DNA of 64,000 nucleotides from Hymenobacter guriensis (GCF_015773195.1 NZ_JADWYK010000012.1:62001-126000), one strand, 5' to 3'. Positions 16,617 to 25,777 are shown, numbered from the stretch's first letter. Notes: generated by a model not told the origin, from the letters alone. Program-made: numbers and translations.

Positions 16617-18260
16617 ATGCCAGACCGAAATACCACTCTCCCGGCTGCAACGGCCAAATTCATTTTCGTAACGGGCGGGGTGACCTCGTCGCTGGGCAAA
16701 GGCATCATCTCGGCCTCCCTGGCCAAGCTGCTGCAAGCCCGCGGCTTCCGCGTCACCATCCAGAAGTTCGACCCCTACATCAACATCGACCCCGGCACGC
16801 TCAACCCCTACGAACACGGGGAGTGCTACGTGACCGACGACGGGGCCGAAACCGACCTCGACCTGGGCCACTACGAGCGGTTCCTGAACACGCCCACCTC
16901 CCAGGCCAACAACGTGACCACCGGCCGCATCTACGACACCGTGATTCGGCGGGAGCGGGAAGGCGCGTTCCTGGGCAAAACGGTGCAGGTAGTGCCTCAC
17001 ATCACCGACGAAATCAAGCGCCGGATGCTGCTGCTGGGCCAGGATAACCGCTTTGACGTGGTGATTACCGAAATAGGGGGCTGCATCGGCGACATTGAGA
17101 GCCTGCCTTTTGTGGAGGCCGTGCGCCAGCTGCGCTGGGAGCTGCCGCCCAACGACTCCCTGGTCATTCACCTCACCTTGCTGCCTTACCTGAAAGCGGC
17201 CGGGGAGCTGAAAACCAAGCCCACTCAGCACTCGGTGCGCGACCTGCGCGAGGCCGGCCTCCAGCCCGACATCCTGGTGTGCCGCTCCGAGTACCCCATT
17301 CCGCCCGACATGCGCCGCAAGATTGCGCTGTTCTGCAACGTCAAAATCAACTCCGTCATCGAAAGCCTGGATGCCGACAGCATCTACTCGGTGCCGCTGC
17401 TGATGCTGAAAGAGCAGCTCGATGAGCGGGTTATCAAGAAGCTAAAGCTGACCGGCGGGGCCGTGCATCCCGACCTCGAAGCGTGGAAGGACTTCCTGGG
17501 ACGTCTTAAAAACCCTACTGAGGAAGTTACCATTGCCCTGGTGGGCAAGTACGTGGAGCTGCCCGATGCCTACAAGAGCATCAACGAAGCCTTCGTGCAC
17601 GCCGGCGCCCACAACGAGTGCAAAGTGACGGTGCGCAGCATTCAGAGCGACCATATCAACCCCGACAACATTGCCCAGCTCCTGCACGGCGTGGATGGGG
17701 TGCTGGTGGCGCCCGGCTTTGGCGAGCGGGGCTTCGAGGGCAAGATTGAGGCGGTGCGCTACGTGCGCGAAAACCAGATTCCCTTCTTCGGCATTTGCCT
17801 GGGCATGCAGGTAGCGGTGGTGGAGTACGGCCGTCACGTGCTGAACCTGCCCGGTGCCAACTCCACCGAAATGGACGCCCAGACGCCCAACCCCGTCATT
17901 GCCATGATGGAGGAGCAGAAAAACATCACCCAGAAGGGCGGCACCATGCGCTTGGGCGCCTACGACTGCGAGCTGCGCAAGGGCTCGAAGGCGGCCAAAG
18001 CCTACGCCCGTAACCACATCAGCGAGCGGCACCGCCACCGCTACGAGTTCAACAACGCTTACCTGGAGCAGTACGAAGCCGCCGGCATGGTGGCCTCGGG
18101 CCGCAACCCCGAAACCGGCCTGGTGGAGGTGATTGAGCTTGCCAACCACCCCTGGTTTGTGGCCGGCCAGTTTCACCCCGAGCTGAAAAGCACCGTGCAG
18201 AACCCGCACCCGCTGTTCGTGCGCTTCGTGAAGGCCGCCATCCAGCACCGGAAAGTCTGA
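16617..18260 (+). CDS. pyrG: CTP synthase
   Basis: CTP synthase makes CTP from UTP, ATP and glutamine in the cytoplasm. The N-terminal amidoligase domain shows the P-loop GGVTSSLGKGI, and EHGECYVTDDGAETDLDLGH for substrate and metal binding. The C-terminal class I glutaminase domain has the nucleophile Cys in GICLGMQ and the His-Glu of QFHPE. The length of 547 residues is normal. The ATG at 16617 is chosen over a TTG four codons earlier, since the family begins just before the FIFVTGGV strand. It stands alone after the AT-rich island and is followed by a large nested repeat. Confidence 0.97.
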   Translation: MPDRNTTLPAATAKFIFVTGGVTSSLGKGIISASLAKLLQARGFRVTIQKFDPYINIDPGTLNPYEHGECYVTDDGAETDLDLGHYERFLNTPTSQANNVTTGRIYDTVIRREREGAFLGKTVQVVPHITDEIKRRMLLLGQDNRFDVVITEIGGCIGDIESLPFVEAVRQLRWELPPNDSLVIHLTLLPYLKAAGELKTKPTQHSVRDLREAGLQPDILVCRSEYPIPPDMRRKIALFCNVKINSVIESLDADSIYSVPLLMLKEQLDERVIKKLKLTGGAVHPDLEAWKDFLGRLKNPTEEVTIALVGKYVELPDAYKSINEAFVHAGAHNECKVTVRSIQSDHINPDNIAQLLHGVDGVLVAPGFGERGFEGKIEAVRYVRENQIPFFGICLGMQVAVVEYGRHVLNLPGANSTEMDAQTPNPVIAMMEEQKNITQKGGTMRLGAYDCELRKGSKAAKAYARNHISERHRHRYEFNNAYLEQYEAAGMVASGRNPETGLVEVIELANHPWFVAGQFHPELKSTVQNPHPLFVRFVKAAIQHRKV

Positions 18261-18539
18261 GTTAATGTGCTGATGTGGTGGGATGTGGGTAATGTGCTGA
18301 TGCCTTAGCTGTCATTGCGAGCGGCGCGAAACAATCCGTCCTGAGCAACGGGCCAAGCCCTGAAATGTAAAAAGCCCCTGACGTCTGCTGATGTCAGGGG
18401 CTTTGTGGTAGAAGAACGGTGCTGGTTTCGTCCAGGACGGATTGACGCCGCTTTATACGCGGAATGTCCTGCTTCCTCGCAATGACACGTTTTTTCCATT
18501 AGCACCTCAGCACATTACCCTCATTAGCACATTAACTCA
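18259..18539. repeat. three-level nested inverted repeat containing a family-1 repeat (copy A)
   Basis: The innermost level is a terminator-like hairpin, aaagcccctgac/gtcaggggcttt (18371-18404). Around it lies the family-1 unit, gtcattgcgag...aatccgtcctg paired with caggacggatt...ctcgcaatgac (18311-18486). Outside that sit two copies of a local word: gagttaatgtgctgatg and gggtaatgtgctgatg on the left (18259-18302), with cctcagcacattaccc and cattagcacattaactc on the right (18505-18538). The left outer arm overlaps the pyrG stop codon. Confidence 0.8.
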
Positions 18540-18640
18540 CATTCCCTAAAATATTCGGCCGACAACTACGACCTTTGCGGAAGATTCGCCGGGCTTTGGC
18601 CGGGCGGGCCCAGCAACTTTTTTGCCTTACCCTCTTCCTG

Positions 18641-20464
18641 ATGGATAGAAATTCAGCAACCGGCGCCTTTTTGATTGCGGCCGTGTTCATCGTGTATCTG
18701 TTTTTCTTTAAGCCGACGCCGCCCGACGAAAAACCCGCTGCCACTCCTGCTGCCACGGCCAAAGCGGCCACTGCGCCTGTCCCCGCTCCGCTCGACTCAG
18801 CCGTTGCCGCCCGCAAGCTCGGCGCCTTTGCCGCCGCCGCTGCTACGGATACCGCCGCCAGCCAGACGCAGCTGCAGAACGACAACCTCACCGTCACCTT
18901 CAGCTCGAAGGGCGGGCGCGTGCAGGCCGTACGCCTTAATAAGTACAAAACCTTCTTCGGACAGCCGCTCGATCTGCTGGATGCCCGCAGCTCCTCGCTC
19001 GACGCCAGCTTCCGCACCCTCGACGGCAAAACCGTAAAGCTTTCGGACCTGAACTTCCAGCCCTCGGCCGCGCAGGCCTTCACGGAGGGCAAAAAGCAGG
19101 GCCAGCGCCTCACCTTCACGGCCCAGGTGGCCGGCGGCCAGATTGAGCAGGTGTACTCCCTGCCCCAGGATTCGTACGAGGTAGGCTACGACCTGCGCTT
19201 TGTAAACCTGCAGAACGCCGTGGCCCAGCAGCCGCTCACGTTCACCTTCCTGGACAATGTGCGCCAGACCGAGCAGGACGCCAAGCAGAACCGCAACCAC
19301 GCCACCATCAACCACTACCTGGCCTCCGACGACCACGGCGCCCTGGCCGAAGCCTCCGAAAAGCCCGAGGAAGTGGTAGTGAACGAGCCCGTGAAGTGGG
19401 CGGCCCATAAGCACGACTTCTTCGTAGCCGGCCTCATTGCCGACGGCACGCCCTTCTCGACCGGCAAGTTTGCCTCCACGGTGAACCTGGCCGACTCGAC
19501 CTACCTTAAAACCCTGACCTCCACGCTCACCCTGCCCATTGCCGATGTGCAGAACGGCAAGGCGCACTTCCGCTACTTCTTCGGCCCCAACTCCTTTAGC
19601 CTGCTGAAGGAAGTAGCCCCTGATTTCGACCGCAACGTGTACCTGGGCTGGGGCTTGTTCCGCTGGGTAAACCGCTTTGTGGTGCTGCCGGTGTTTCATC
19701 TGCTGGAGCAGTTCATTTCTTCCTACGGCGTCATCATTGCCATTCTGGTGGTGCTCATCAAGCTCGTGACCTGGCCGCTGACGTACAAAACCTACGAAAG
19801 CCAGGCCCGCATGAAAGTGCTGAAGCCGGAAATCGACGAAATCAAGGAGAAGTACCCCGACGACCAGATGAAGCAACAGTCGGAAACGATGAAGGTATAC
19901 CAGTCGGTGGGCGTATCGCCGCTGAGTGGGTGCGTGCCCATGCTGCTCACGATTCCGATTCTGTTTGCCATGTTCCAGTTCTTCCCCAACGCCATTGAGC
20001 TGCGCCAGCAGCCTTTCCTGTGGGCGCGGGACCTGAGCACCTACGACGACCTGATCAAGCTGCCCTTCACGGTGCCGTTCCTGGGTAACCACCTCAGCCT
20101 GTTTACGTTGCTGATGACGGTTTCGACCCTGGCCATGACCTACCAGAGCAACCAGACGAACACGGCCATGCAGGGGCCCATGAAGTTCTACAGCTACCTG
20201 ATGCCGGTGGTGTTCCTATTTGTGCTGAACAGCTTCTCGGCCGGCCTCACGTGGTACTACCTCGTCTCGAACGTGGTGACGCTGGCCCAGCAGGCCATTA
20301 CCCGCCGCTTCGTGGACGACAAGAAAATCCGCGCCCAGCTCGACGCCAACAAAGTCAAGAACAAGGACAAGAAGCCCGGTGGCTTCCAGGCCCGCCTGGC
20401 CGAAGCCATGAAGTCGGCGCAGGAAAAGGAGTCGGAGGCCCGCAAGCCCACCCGCCGCAAATAA
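18641..20464 (+). CDS. yidC: membrane protein insertase YidC
   Basis: YidC inserts and folds inner-membrane proteins with or without the Sec translocon. The N-terminal anchor (ATGAFLIAAVFIVYLFFF) begins at residue 7. A periplasmic domain of about 300 residues follows, preceded by an Ala/Pro linker. The conserved core of about five helices starts near residue 345 with RWVNRFVVLPVFHLLEQF. The cytoplasmic hairpin ARMKVLKPEIDEIKEKYPDD and the downstream LSGCVPMLLTIPILFAMFQF are diagnostic. The tail is basic (ESEARKPTRRK), typical for ribosome contact. The ATG at 18641 starts directly before the anchor. It follows pyrG but is separated by a nested repeat with a terminator, so it probably has its own promoter. 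Confidence 0.96.
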   Translation: MDRNSATGAFLIAAVFIVYLFFFKPTPPDEKPAATPAATAKAATAPVPAPLDSAVAARKLGAFAAAAATDTAASQTQLQNDNLTVTFSSKGGRVQAVRLNKYKTFFGQPLDLLDARSSSLDASFRTLDGKTVKLSDLNFQPSAAQAFTEGKKQGQRLTFTAQVAGGQIEQVYSLPQDSYEVGYDLRFVNLQNAVAQQPLTFTFLDNVRQTEQDAKQNRNHATINHYLASDDHGALAEASEKPEEVVVNEPVKWAAHKHDFFVAGLIADGTPFSTGKFASTVNLADSTYLKTLTSTLTLPIADVQNGKAHFRYFFGPNSFSLLKEVAPDFDRNVYLGWGLFRWVNRFVVLPVFHLLEQFISSYGVIIAILVVLIKLVTWPLTYKTYESQARMKVLKPEIDEIKEKYPDDQMKQQSETMKVYQSVGVSPLSGCVPMLLTIPILFAMFQFFPNAIELRQQPFLWARDLSTYDDLIKLPFTVPFLGNHLSLFTLLMTVSTLAMTYQSNQTNTAMQGPMKFYSYLMPVVFLFVLNSFSAGLTWYYLVSNVVTLAQQAITRRFVDDKKIRAQLDANKVKNKDKKPGGFQARLAEAMKSAQEKESEARKPTRRK

Positions 20465-20483
20465 CCAACTGACGCTTTACCCG

Positions 20484-20522
20484 AAACGCCTTTTTGCCCG
20501 CGCAGAAAGGCGTTTTGCTTTT
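20484..20522 (+). terminator. terminator after yidC
   Basis: A stem of aaacgcctttt with agaaaggcgtttt around gcccgcgc, followed by a T-rich tail, 20 bases past the yidC stop. Confidence 0.75.
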
Positions 20523-20547
20523 GGTCGGTTTGAAAGCCAACACCGTC

Positions 20548-20629
20548 ATGCTGAGTGAAGTCGAAGCATCTTGGTAGTTTGGTAAACTCAATGAAGCGGT
20601 AGAGATGCTTCGACAAGCTCAGCATGACA
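20548..20629. repeat. family-2 interspersed repeat, copy 2 (inverted-repeat form)
   Basis: The outer arms gtcatgctgagtgaagtcga with agcatctt, and agatgcttcgac with aagctcagcatgac, pair around a centre of about 30 bases. The right arm resembles the units at 4185-4210 and 57770-57800. It sits just upstream of the DUF6438 gene and overlaps its open frame before the true start. Confidence 0.6.
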
Positions 20630-20722
20630 CGTTCTTTAGTATTCTACGGCGTTCTTTTGCCTGCCCGCAACTCCGGTCTGGTTTTTGGCAACTGCGCCGA
20701 CGCACCTTCCTTCCGCTTCTCT

Positions 20723-21229
20723 ATGCGCCTCCTTGCTTTCTCCCTGCTGACTTTCCTGCTAAGCGGCGCCTGCGCCCAGCGCAGCACCTCCGCCGCCCAA
20801 TCGAACCTTACGGCGCAGGGTACGGCGACTGAGGCTACAGCCGCGCCCCAGTCAGAAGGGCCGGCGCTTATCTTCCGCAAAACGCCCTGCTTCGGCACCT
20901 GCCCGGCCTATACGGCCACCATCTACGCTGATGGCCGCGTGGAGTACGAGGGCCAGAGCAACGTGCCGCTCACCGGTACGCACCAGCTGCGCCTCCCCGC
21001 CGATACCGTGGCCTACATCCGCCGCGAGGCCGACCGTATCGGGTTTGCCAAGCTGCGGCCCGTGTACACGGCCAACATCAGTGACGTGCCCTCCACCTAC
21101 CTGACCATGCCCCAGCCTGATGGCACGATGAAGGAAGTGCGGGTAGACGTGGATGCTCCCGCCGAGCTGACGAAGCTTCTGGAGTACATCCACCGGCAAG
21201 TAAAGAGCGTAGCCGTAGCCAAGAAATAA
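20723..21229 (+). CDS. DUF6438 lipoprotein
   Basis: A lipoprotein signal peptide (MRLLAFSLLTFLLSGAC) gives a lipobox ending at Cys17. After a low-complexity linker the DUF6438 signature follows: FRKTPCFGTCPAYTATIYAD, with two conserved cysteines, then GRVEYEG. The domain is widespread in Bacteroidota but has no known function. The protein is expected in the envelope, anchored by lipid. The frame is open further upstream, but that part overlaps a repeat and lacks signal-peptide character, so the ATG at 20723 is used. It is convergent with the solute-binding protein gene. Confidence 0.82.
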   Translation: MRLLAFSLLTFLLSGACAQRSTSAAQSNLTAQGTATEATAAPQSEGPALIFRKTPCFGTCPAYTATIYADGRVEYEGQSNVPLTGTHQLRLPADTVAYIRREADRIGFAKLRPVYTANISDVPSTYLTMPQPDGTMKEVRVDVDAPAELTKLLEYIHRQVKSVAVAKK

Positions 21230-21245
21230 GGTTTACTTTTCAGCA

Positions 21246-21281
21246 GAAAGCCCCGCTGCCATAATGGTGACGGGGCTTTTT
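21246..21281. terminator. terminator between convergent genes
   Basis: The stem aaagccccg/cggggctttt has a loop of about 15 bases and a T-run on the plus strand. The A-run on its left may also serve the minus-strand gene. Confidence 0.75.
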
Positions 21282-21306
21282 CAGCTGATGTTATCCTATC
21301 TGCTTT

Positions 21307-22974
21307 TTACTCCTTGCGCACGCGCTCCAGTACCAGCTGGTTCATGGGGTTGGGCGTGAGGCCCTGCACGTTGTTCTGGGTGAGGCGCACCACTTCGTCG
21401 TAGTACAGGGCAATGACGGGGCTTTCTTCCACGATAATGCGGTCCATCTGCTGGTAAAGCGCGTAGCGCTTCTGCACGTTCTGCTCGCGGTTCGCCTGTT
21501 CGTAGAGCTGGTCGTAGCGGGCGTTGCGGAAGTGGGTTTTGTTGGGGCCGGCCGGGGCGAAGTTCTTGCTGTAGAATAGCGCCAGGTAGTTTTCGGCGTC
21601 GGGGTAGTCGCCTAGCCAACTGCGGGTGAAGAAGGCAGCGCGGCCATTGTCTACCAGCTCGCCGTGGGCCGCGCCCTGGTTTACATCAATGTCGACTTCC
21701 ACCCCTACTTCGGCCCACTTTTTCTGATAGTACTCGCAAAACTCCTTGGTTTCGGCCACGGTGTTCAGGCGCAGGCGCAAGGGTTTGCCGGGACCGTAGC
21801 CGGCGGCGGCCAGCAGCTGCCGCGCTTTCTGGGGCTGGTAGGTGTAGCCCGGCACCAGCTGCTGGCTGAACGAAGGCAGCGAAGCGGGCACAAAGCCCGA
21901 CGAGCCCGGCTTGCCCACGTTGTTGAGGAAATAGGCCAGAAACTCGGGCTTGTTGAGGGCATAATTCAGCGCCTGGCGCACCCGCTTGTCGCGCAGGGCG
22001 GGGTTGGCAGCCTCCCCGCGCAGGTTGGCGGGGTCCTGCTGAATGCCGATGTACTCGGTGTTCAGATAAGGTACTTTCTGCAGCCGGAACTTGCCCCGGA
22101 AGTCTTCCCGAATAGTACCGTCGGGGTACATGATTAAGTCGCGGGAGCCGCTGCGGATGCCGCTCAGGAAATCGAGCTTCCCCTGCATGAAGGTGAGGAA
22201 CTCGGTTTTACGGTCCTGGATAAAGCTGATCTGCACCGCGTCTAGGTATGGCAGCCGCTGACCCCGGGCATCCTTTTTCCAGTAGGTAGGGTTGCGGTGG
22301 TAGATGATGGCGTTTCCCTCGTCCCACTCCCTGAACCGGAACGGCCCGGTGCCCACCGGATGCTCCCGGAAGTCCTTGCCCCACTTCTGCACGGCCTCAC
22401 GCGGTACCACGTAGGCGTAAGGCATCGTCAGAATGCCCAGAAACGGAATGAACGGCTCCTTGAGATGAATGCGCAGCACGGAGTCGTTTACGGCTACAAA
22501 GGCCGTGTCGCGCGGCTCGCCCTGGGCATCTTCAATCACCTTGCCCCGGAAAATCCAGCCTCCGGAGCTGGCCGTGGTTTTGTCGAGCAGCCGCTTGAAG
22601 CTGTACACGAAATCCGGAGCCGTGACGCGCCGTCCCTTGCCGCCCGCAAAAACCTCGGAATCGTGGAAGTACACATCGGGCCGCAGCCAGAAGGTGTACG
22701 TTTTGCCGTCGGGCGAAATGGCGTAGCGCCGGGCCACCGAGGGGCCGGGCTTGAGGGAGTCGTCGAGCTCCACGAGGCCGTTGTAGAGTTGGGTGACGGC
22801 CCAGGTATTGGCCTGGTTGCGGGCAAAGGCCGGGTCCAGCGAGGTCAGGCTTTCGGGCTGGTTGTAGCGAAACACGCGGCGGCTGTCGGTGGGCTGCGCC
22901 GGCCCCGAGCAGGAAGCCAGGGCAGCAAGCAGCACGAACACAGAACCGGTAGCCGGGCGCAAAGTCGAAAGCAT
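21307..22974 (-). CDS. ABC transporter solute-binding lipoprotein, family 5 (peptide type)
   Basis: A 555-residue family 5 solute-binding protein, as in OppA or DppA, which delivers peptides or similar ligands to an ABC importer. The lipobox LASC follows a signal peptide (MLSTLRPATGSVFVLLAALASC). Family marks include ESLTSLDPAFARNQ, PDGKTYTFWLRPDVYFHD, PVGTGPFRFREW and KRVRQALNYALNK. No permease or ATPase gene is next to it. The ATG at 22974 is used because it opens the signal peptide; the frame extends 21 codons further without such features. It is divergent from parA, with facing promoter boxes in the gap. Confidence 0.9.
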   Translation of the reverse strand: MLSTLRPATGSVFVLLAALASCSGPAQPTDSRRVFRYNQPESLTSLDPAFARNQANTWAVTQLYNGLVELDDSLKPGPSVARRYAISPDGKTYTFWLRPDVYFHDSEVFAGGKGRRVTAPDFVYSFKRLLDKTTASSGGWIFRGKVIEDAQGEPRDTAFVAVNDSVLRIHLKEPFIPFLGILTMPYAYVVPREAVQKWGKDFREHPVGTGPFRFREWDEGNAIIYHRNPTYWKKDARGQRLPYLDAVQISFIQDRKTEFLTFMQGKLDFLSGIRSGSRDLIMYPDGTIREDFRGKFRLQKVPYLNTEYIGIQQDPANLRGEAANPALRDKRVRQALNYALNKPEFLAYFLNNVGKPGSSGFVPASLPSFSQQLVPGYTYQPQKARQLLAAAGYGPGKPLRLRLNTVAETKEFCEYYQKKWAEVGVEVDIDVNQGAAHGELVDNGRAAFFTRSWLGDYPDAENYLALFYSKNFAPAGPNKTHFRNARYDQLYEQANREQNVQKRYALYQQMDRIIVEESPVIALYYDEVVRLTQNNVQGLTPNPMNQLVLERVRKE

Positions 22975-22992
22975 GGGAAAGGCGGAATCACG

Positions 22993-23000
22993 TATATTTG
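22993..23000 (+). promoter_or_regulatory. -7 box towards parA
   Basis: TATATTTG matches TAnnTTTG. It lies about 115 bases before the parA ATG and only three bases from an opposite-strand box. Confidence 0.4.
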
Positions 23001-23003
23001 TAG

Positions 23004-23011
23004 CAAAGGTA
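23004..23011 (-). promoter_or_regulatory. -7 box towards the solute-binding protein gene
   Basis: On the minus strand this reads TACCTTTG, about 30 bases before the ATG of the solute-binding lipoprotein. It faces across the parA-directed box. Confidence 0.42.
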
Positions 23012-23115
23012 CCCGGTCTGCCCAATGCGCTCTGCACCCGGGGCAGCTCTTTCTTTTCTGCCTGAATTTGAGATAAGCTAATGGCTAACCGCTAGTAGCT
23101 AACAGCTTTAACCAC

Positions 23116-23922
23116 ATGGGAAAAATCATTGCGGTAGCCAATCAGAAGGGCGGGGTGGGCAAAACCACCTCTTCGATCAACCTCGCGGCCTCCCTGGCAG
23201 CGCTGGAGTATCGGACCCTGCTCGTGGATGCCGATCCGCAGGCCAACGCCACCTCCGGCGTGGGCTTCGACCCGAAGGATATCCAGAACAGCATCTACGA
23301 GTGCATGGTGGACGGCATCAATGCCCAGGACATCATCCTGCAAACCAACGTGCTGCCCCACCTCGACCTCATGCCTTCCCACATCGACCTGGTGGGCGCC
23401 GAGGTGGAAATGATTAACCTGCCCAACCGGGAAGAGAAGATGAAAGACGCGCTGCGGCCCCTGGCCGATCAGTATGACTTCATCATCATCGACTGCTCGC
23501 CTTCCCTGGGCCTCATCACGGTGAATGCCCTCACGGCCGCGCACTCCGTCATTATTCCGGTGCAGTGCGAGTACTTTGCCCTCGAAGGCCTGGGCAAGCT
23601 GCTGAATACCGTCAAAATTATTCAGAGCCGCCTGAACGAGGAGCTGGAGATTGAGGGCATCCTGCTCACGATGTACGACGTGCGCCTGCGCCTGAGCAAC
23701 CAGGTAGTAGAGGAAGTAAAGCTCCACTTCCAGCAGCTGGTGTTCGATACCATCATTCCGCGCAACGTGAAGCTTTCGGAGTCGCCCAGCTTTGGCATTC
23801 CCGTTATCCTGCACGACGCCGAGAGCAAGGGCTCTATCAGCTACCTGAACCTGGCCCGCGAAATCGTGGAAAAGAACTCGGTGGACGCTACGCCGGAAGC
23901 CGCCGAGGACAGCGCGGCGTAA
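23116..23922 (+). CDS. parA: chromosome partitioning ATPase ParA
   Basis: A Walker-type ATPase that moves ParB-bound origins during chromosome segregation. The deviant Walker A motif KGGVGKTTSSINLAA opens the protein, followed by LLVDADPQAN and the switch IIIDCSPSLGL. At 268 residues it is the standard Soj/ParA size, without a DNA-binding N-terminal extension. It starts at ATG 23116. Unusually, parB does not follow directly: a 1.6 kb gene for an exported lectin-like protein lies between them. Confidence 0.95.
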   Translation: MGKIIAVANQKGGVGKTTSSINLAASLAALEYRTLLVDADPQANATSGVGFDPKDIQNSIYECMVDGINAQDIILQTNVLPHLDLMPSHIDLVGAEVEMINLPNREEKMKDALRPLADQYDFIIIDCSPSLGLITVNALTAAHSVIIPVQCEYFALEGLGKLLNTVKIIQSRLNEELEIEGILLTMYDVRLRLSNQVVEEVKLHFQQLVFDTIIPRNVKLSESPSFGIPVILHDAESKGSISYLNLAREIVEKNSVDATPEAAEDSAA

Positions 23923-23935
23923 CCAACTATATAGC

Positions 23936-23961
23936 GCCCCGGCTCCGGCCGGGGCTTTTTT
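23936..23961 (+). terminator. terminator after parA
   Basis: A GC-rich stem gccccggc/gccggggc followed by six Ts, shortly after the parA stop. It would uncouple parA from the genes downstream. Confidence 0.82.
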
Positions 23962-24168
23962 ATGGTTGAGCTTGCTGCCCGAATTTTTCCGGCAACTGCC
24001 CACCAAAAAATGTATTTGCCGGTCCTGTTAGCCATTTACCGGCTCCTACCCGTAGGATACTCACCAGTTTCTTCCCGTAAAAATTGGGCTGACTAACTGA
24101 TAAGCAGTAAATTCAGGTCTCCGACAGGAGCCTTTCCGGCCCATCATCCTTTCAAACGTTTCCTTGCT

Positions 24169-25749
24169 GTGCGTTCTTTAGTACTCTGTTCACTGGTAGC
24201 CGGGCTTTGTGTGGTCGACGCGGCAGTAGCAACGGCCGGCGGTGCGCCGGTGGTTTCGGCGGCGCCCGCGCAGGGTGCCGGCACGGGCCTCACGGCCAGC
24301 TACTTCAACAACGGCACGCTGGCCGGCTCACCCGCCATGCGCCGCATCGATAAAACCCTGGATTTCCGCTGGGGCATGAATCCGCCGGCCCCGAACATCC
24401 CAGCCGATTACTTTTCGATTCGCTGGGAAGGGCTGCTGGCCGCGCCCACCACGGGCACTTACCGCTTCGTAGCCGTAACCACCGACGAGGTGCGCCTGTG
24501 GGTGAACGGCCGCAAGGTGCTGGACACCTGGGGCGGCCGCAAAGCCGACAGCGGGGACGGCTTCATTCAGCTGGCGGCCAACGAAAAGACCACGTTCAAG
24601 CTGGAATTTGCGGCGGGCGAAGGCGACGCCAAATTTCAGCTCCAGTGGATGCCGCCCGGCCGCGCGCCGCAGGTTATTCCGACCGGGAACCTGTATCCCA
24701 ACGGCTCTACCCTGATGCCCGACCCGGAGCCCGGCACGGCCCCGGCGGTAGCCGCCGCTGCTCCAGCTCCGGCCCCGGCTGCCCCGGCCAAGAAAAAGGA
24801 AAAAGTAGAGCGCAAGCCCCCGGTGCCCAAAACCCCGGTGGTAGCTGCCGCCAAGCCAGCCCCGGAGCCTGCCAAGCCGGTAGCCAAAGCCGAGAAGCCC
24901 GTTGCCAAAGCGGAGAAACCGGTAGCTAAAGCCGAGAAGCCTGCCAAAGTTACCCCGCCCCCACCGCCACCGCTGGAGCCGGCTATTTATATCCTGACCT
25001 CGCGCACTACGGGTCGGCCGCTGGAAGTTGATGACCCCAGCCGCCCCAATATGCGCGCCTACCAGCCACTGCCTGTGGGCACGGCCGTAGAGCCCAGCAC
25101 CACGCCGCAGTGGCGCATCGAGAGCCTGAACAATGGCTTCTACCGTCTGATGGTGCCCGGCAACAGCCGGGTGCTGGAAGTACTGGGCAGCTCTACGTCC
25201 AACGGCACGCCCATGAACCTGTGGCCCTACTACAGCGGCAACAACCAGATCTGGCGCATCGAGCCCGTAGACAGCGGCTACTATAAAATCATTGCCAAGC
25301 ACAGCAACAAGGCACTCACTGCCCGCGACTCTACCGACAGCGGCGTACAACAGTGGCGCTACCGCGACAATGAAAACCAGCACTGGAAGCTGCAGAAAAT
25401 AACGCCGCCCAAAACCGACTTCTCGCGCCTGGCGGTAAACCGGCCGGGTATCGGCACCAACAACATGAGCATCTATCCTAATCCCAGCAACGGAGTAGCT
25501 CAGCTCACCTATACGCTTAAGGAGGAAACGCCCGTAGGGTGGGTGCTTTACAGCCAGCAGGGCGCCGTAGTGCGCGTGTCGGACTACCGGCGCCGGCCCG
25601 TGGGGACCCAGCTTCAGACGCTGGAGTTTACCGATCTGCCCCCCGGCGACTATTCTTTGCACCTCACGGTAGGCACCTCCACCACGCGCCATCAGCTGCT
25701 GATCCGGCAGCCCAGCGCTACGGCTACCGGGGCCAGTGCCACTGAATAA
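24169..25749 (+). CDS. exported PA14 and ricin-type lectin protein with T9SS sorting tail
   Basis: A signal peptide (MRSLVLCSLVAGLCVVDAAV) is followed by a PA14 domain at about 40-180 (GLTASYFNNG, FSIRWEGLLAAPTTGTYRF, DEVRLWVNGRKV). Next come an Ala/Pro/Lys linker with about three KAEKPVA repeats, a ricin-type beta-trefoil at about 275-420 (WRIESLNNGFYRLM, IWRIEPVDSGYYKI, HWKLQ), and a type IX secretion C-terminal domain (MSIYPNPSNGVAQLTY). Both binding domains recognise carbohydrate in related proteins; no catalytic domain is seen. It should be displayed on or released from the cell surface. The start is a GTG. Its place between parA and parB is unexpected. Confidence 0.85.
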   Translation: MRSLVLCSLVAGLCVVDAAVATAGGAPVVSAAPAQGAGTGLTASYFNNGTLAGSPAMRRIDKTLDFRWGMNPPAPNIPADYFSIRWEGLLAAPTTGTYRFVAVTTDEVRLWVNGRKVLDTWGGRKADSGDGFIQLAANEKTTFKLEFAAGEGDAKFQLQWMPPGRAPQVIPTGNLYPNGSTLMPDPEPGTAPAVAAAAPAPAPAAPAKKKEKVERKPPVPKTPVVAAAKPAPEPAKPVAKAEKPVAKAEKPVAKAEKPAKVTPPPPPPLEPAIYILTSRTTGRPLEVDDPSRPNMRAYQPLPVGTAVEPSTTPQWRIESLNNGFYRLMVPGNSRVLEVLGSSTSNGTPMNLWPYYSGNNQIWRIEPVDSGYYKIIAKHSNKALTARDSTDSGVQQWRYRDNENQHWKLQKITPPKTDFSRLAVNRPGIGTNNMSIYPNPSNGVAQLTYTLKEETPVGWVLYSQQGAVVRVSDYRRRPVGTQLQTLEFTDLPPGDYSLHLTVGTSTTRHQLLIRQPSATATGASATE

Positions 25750-25777
25750 AGTCAATCCAGCGCCGGGTTTACGTACC

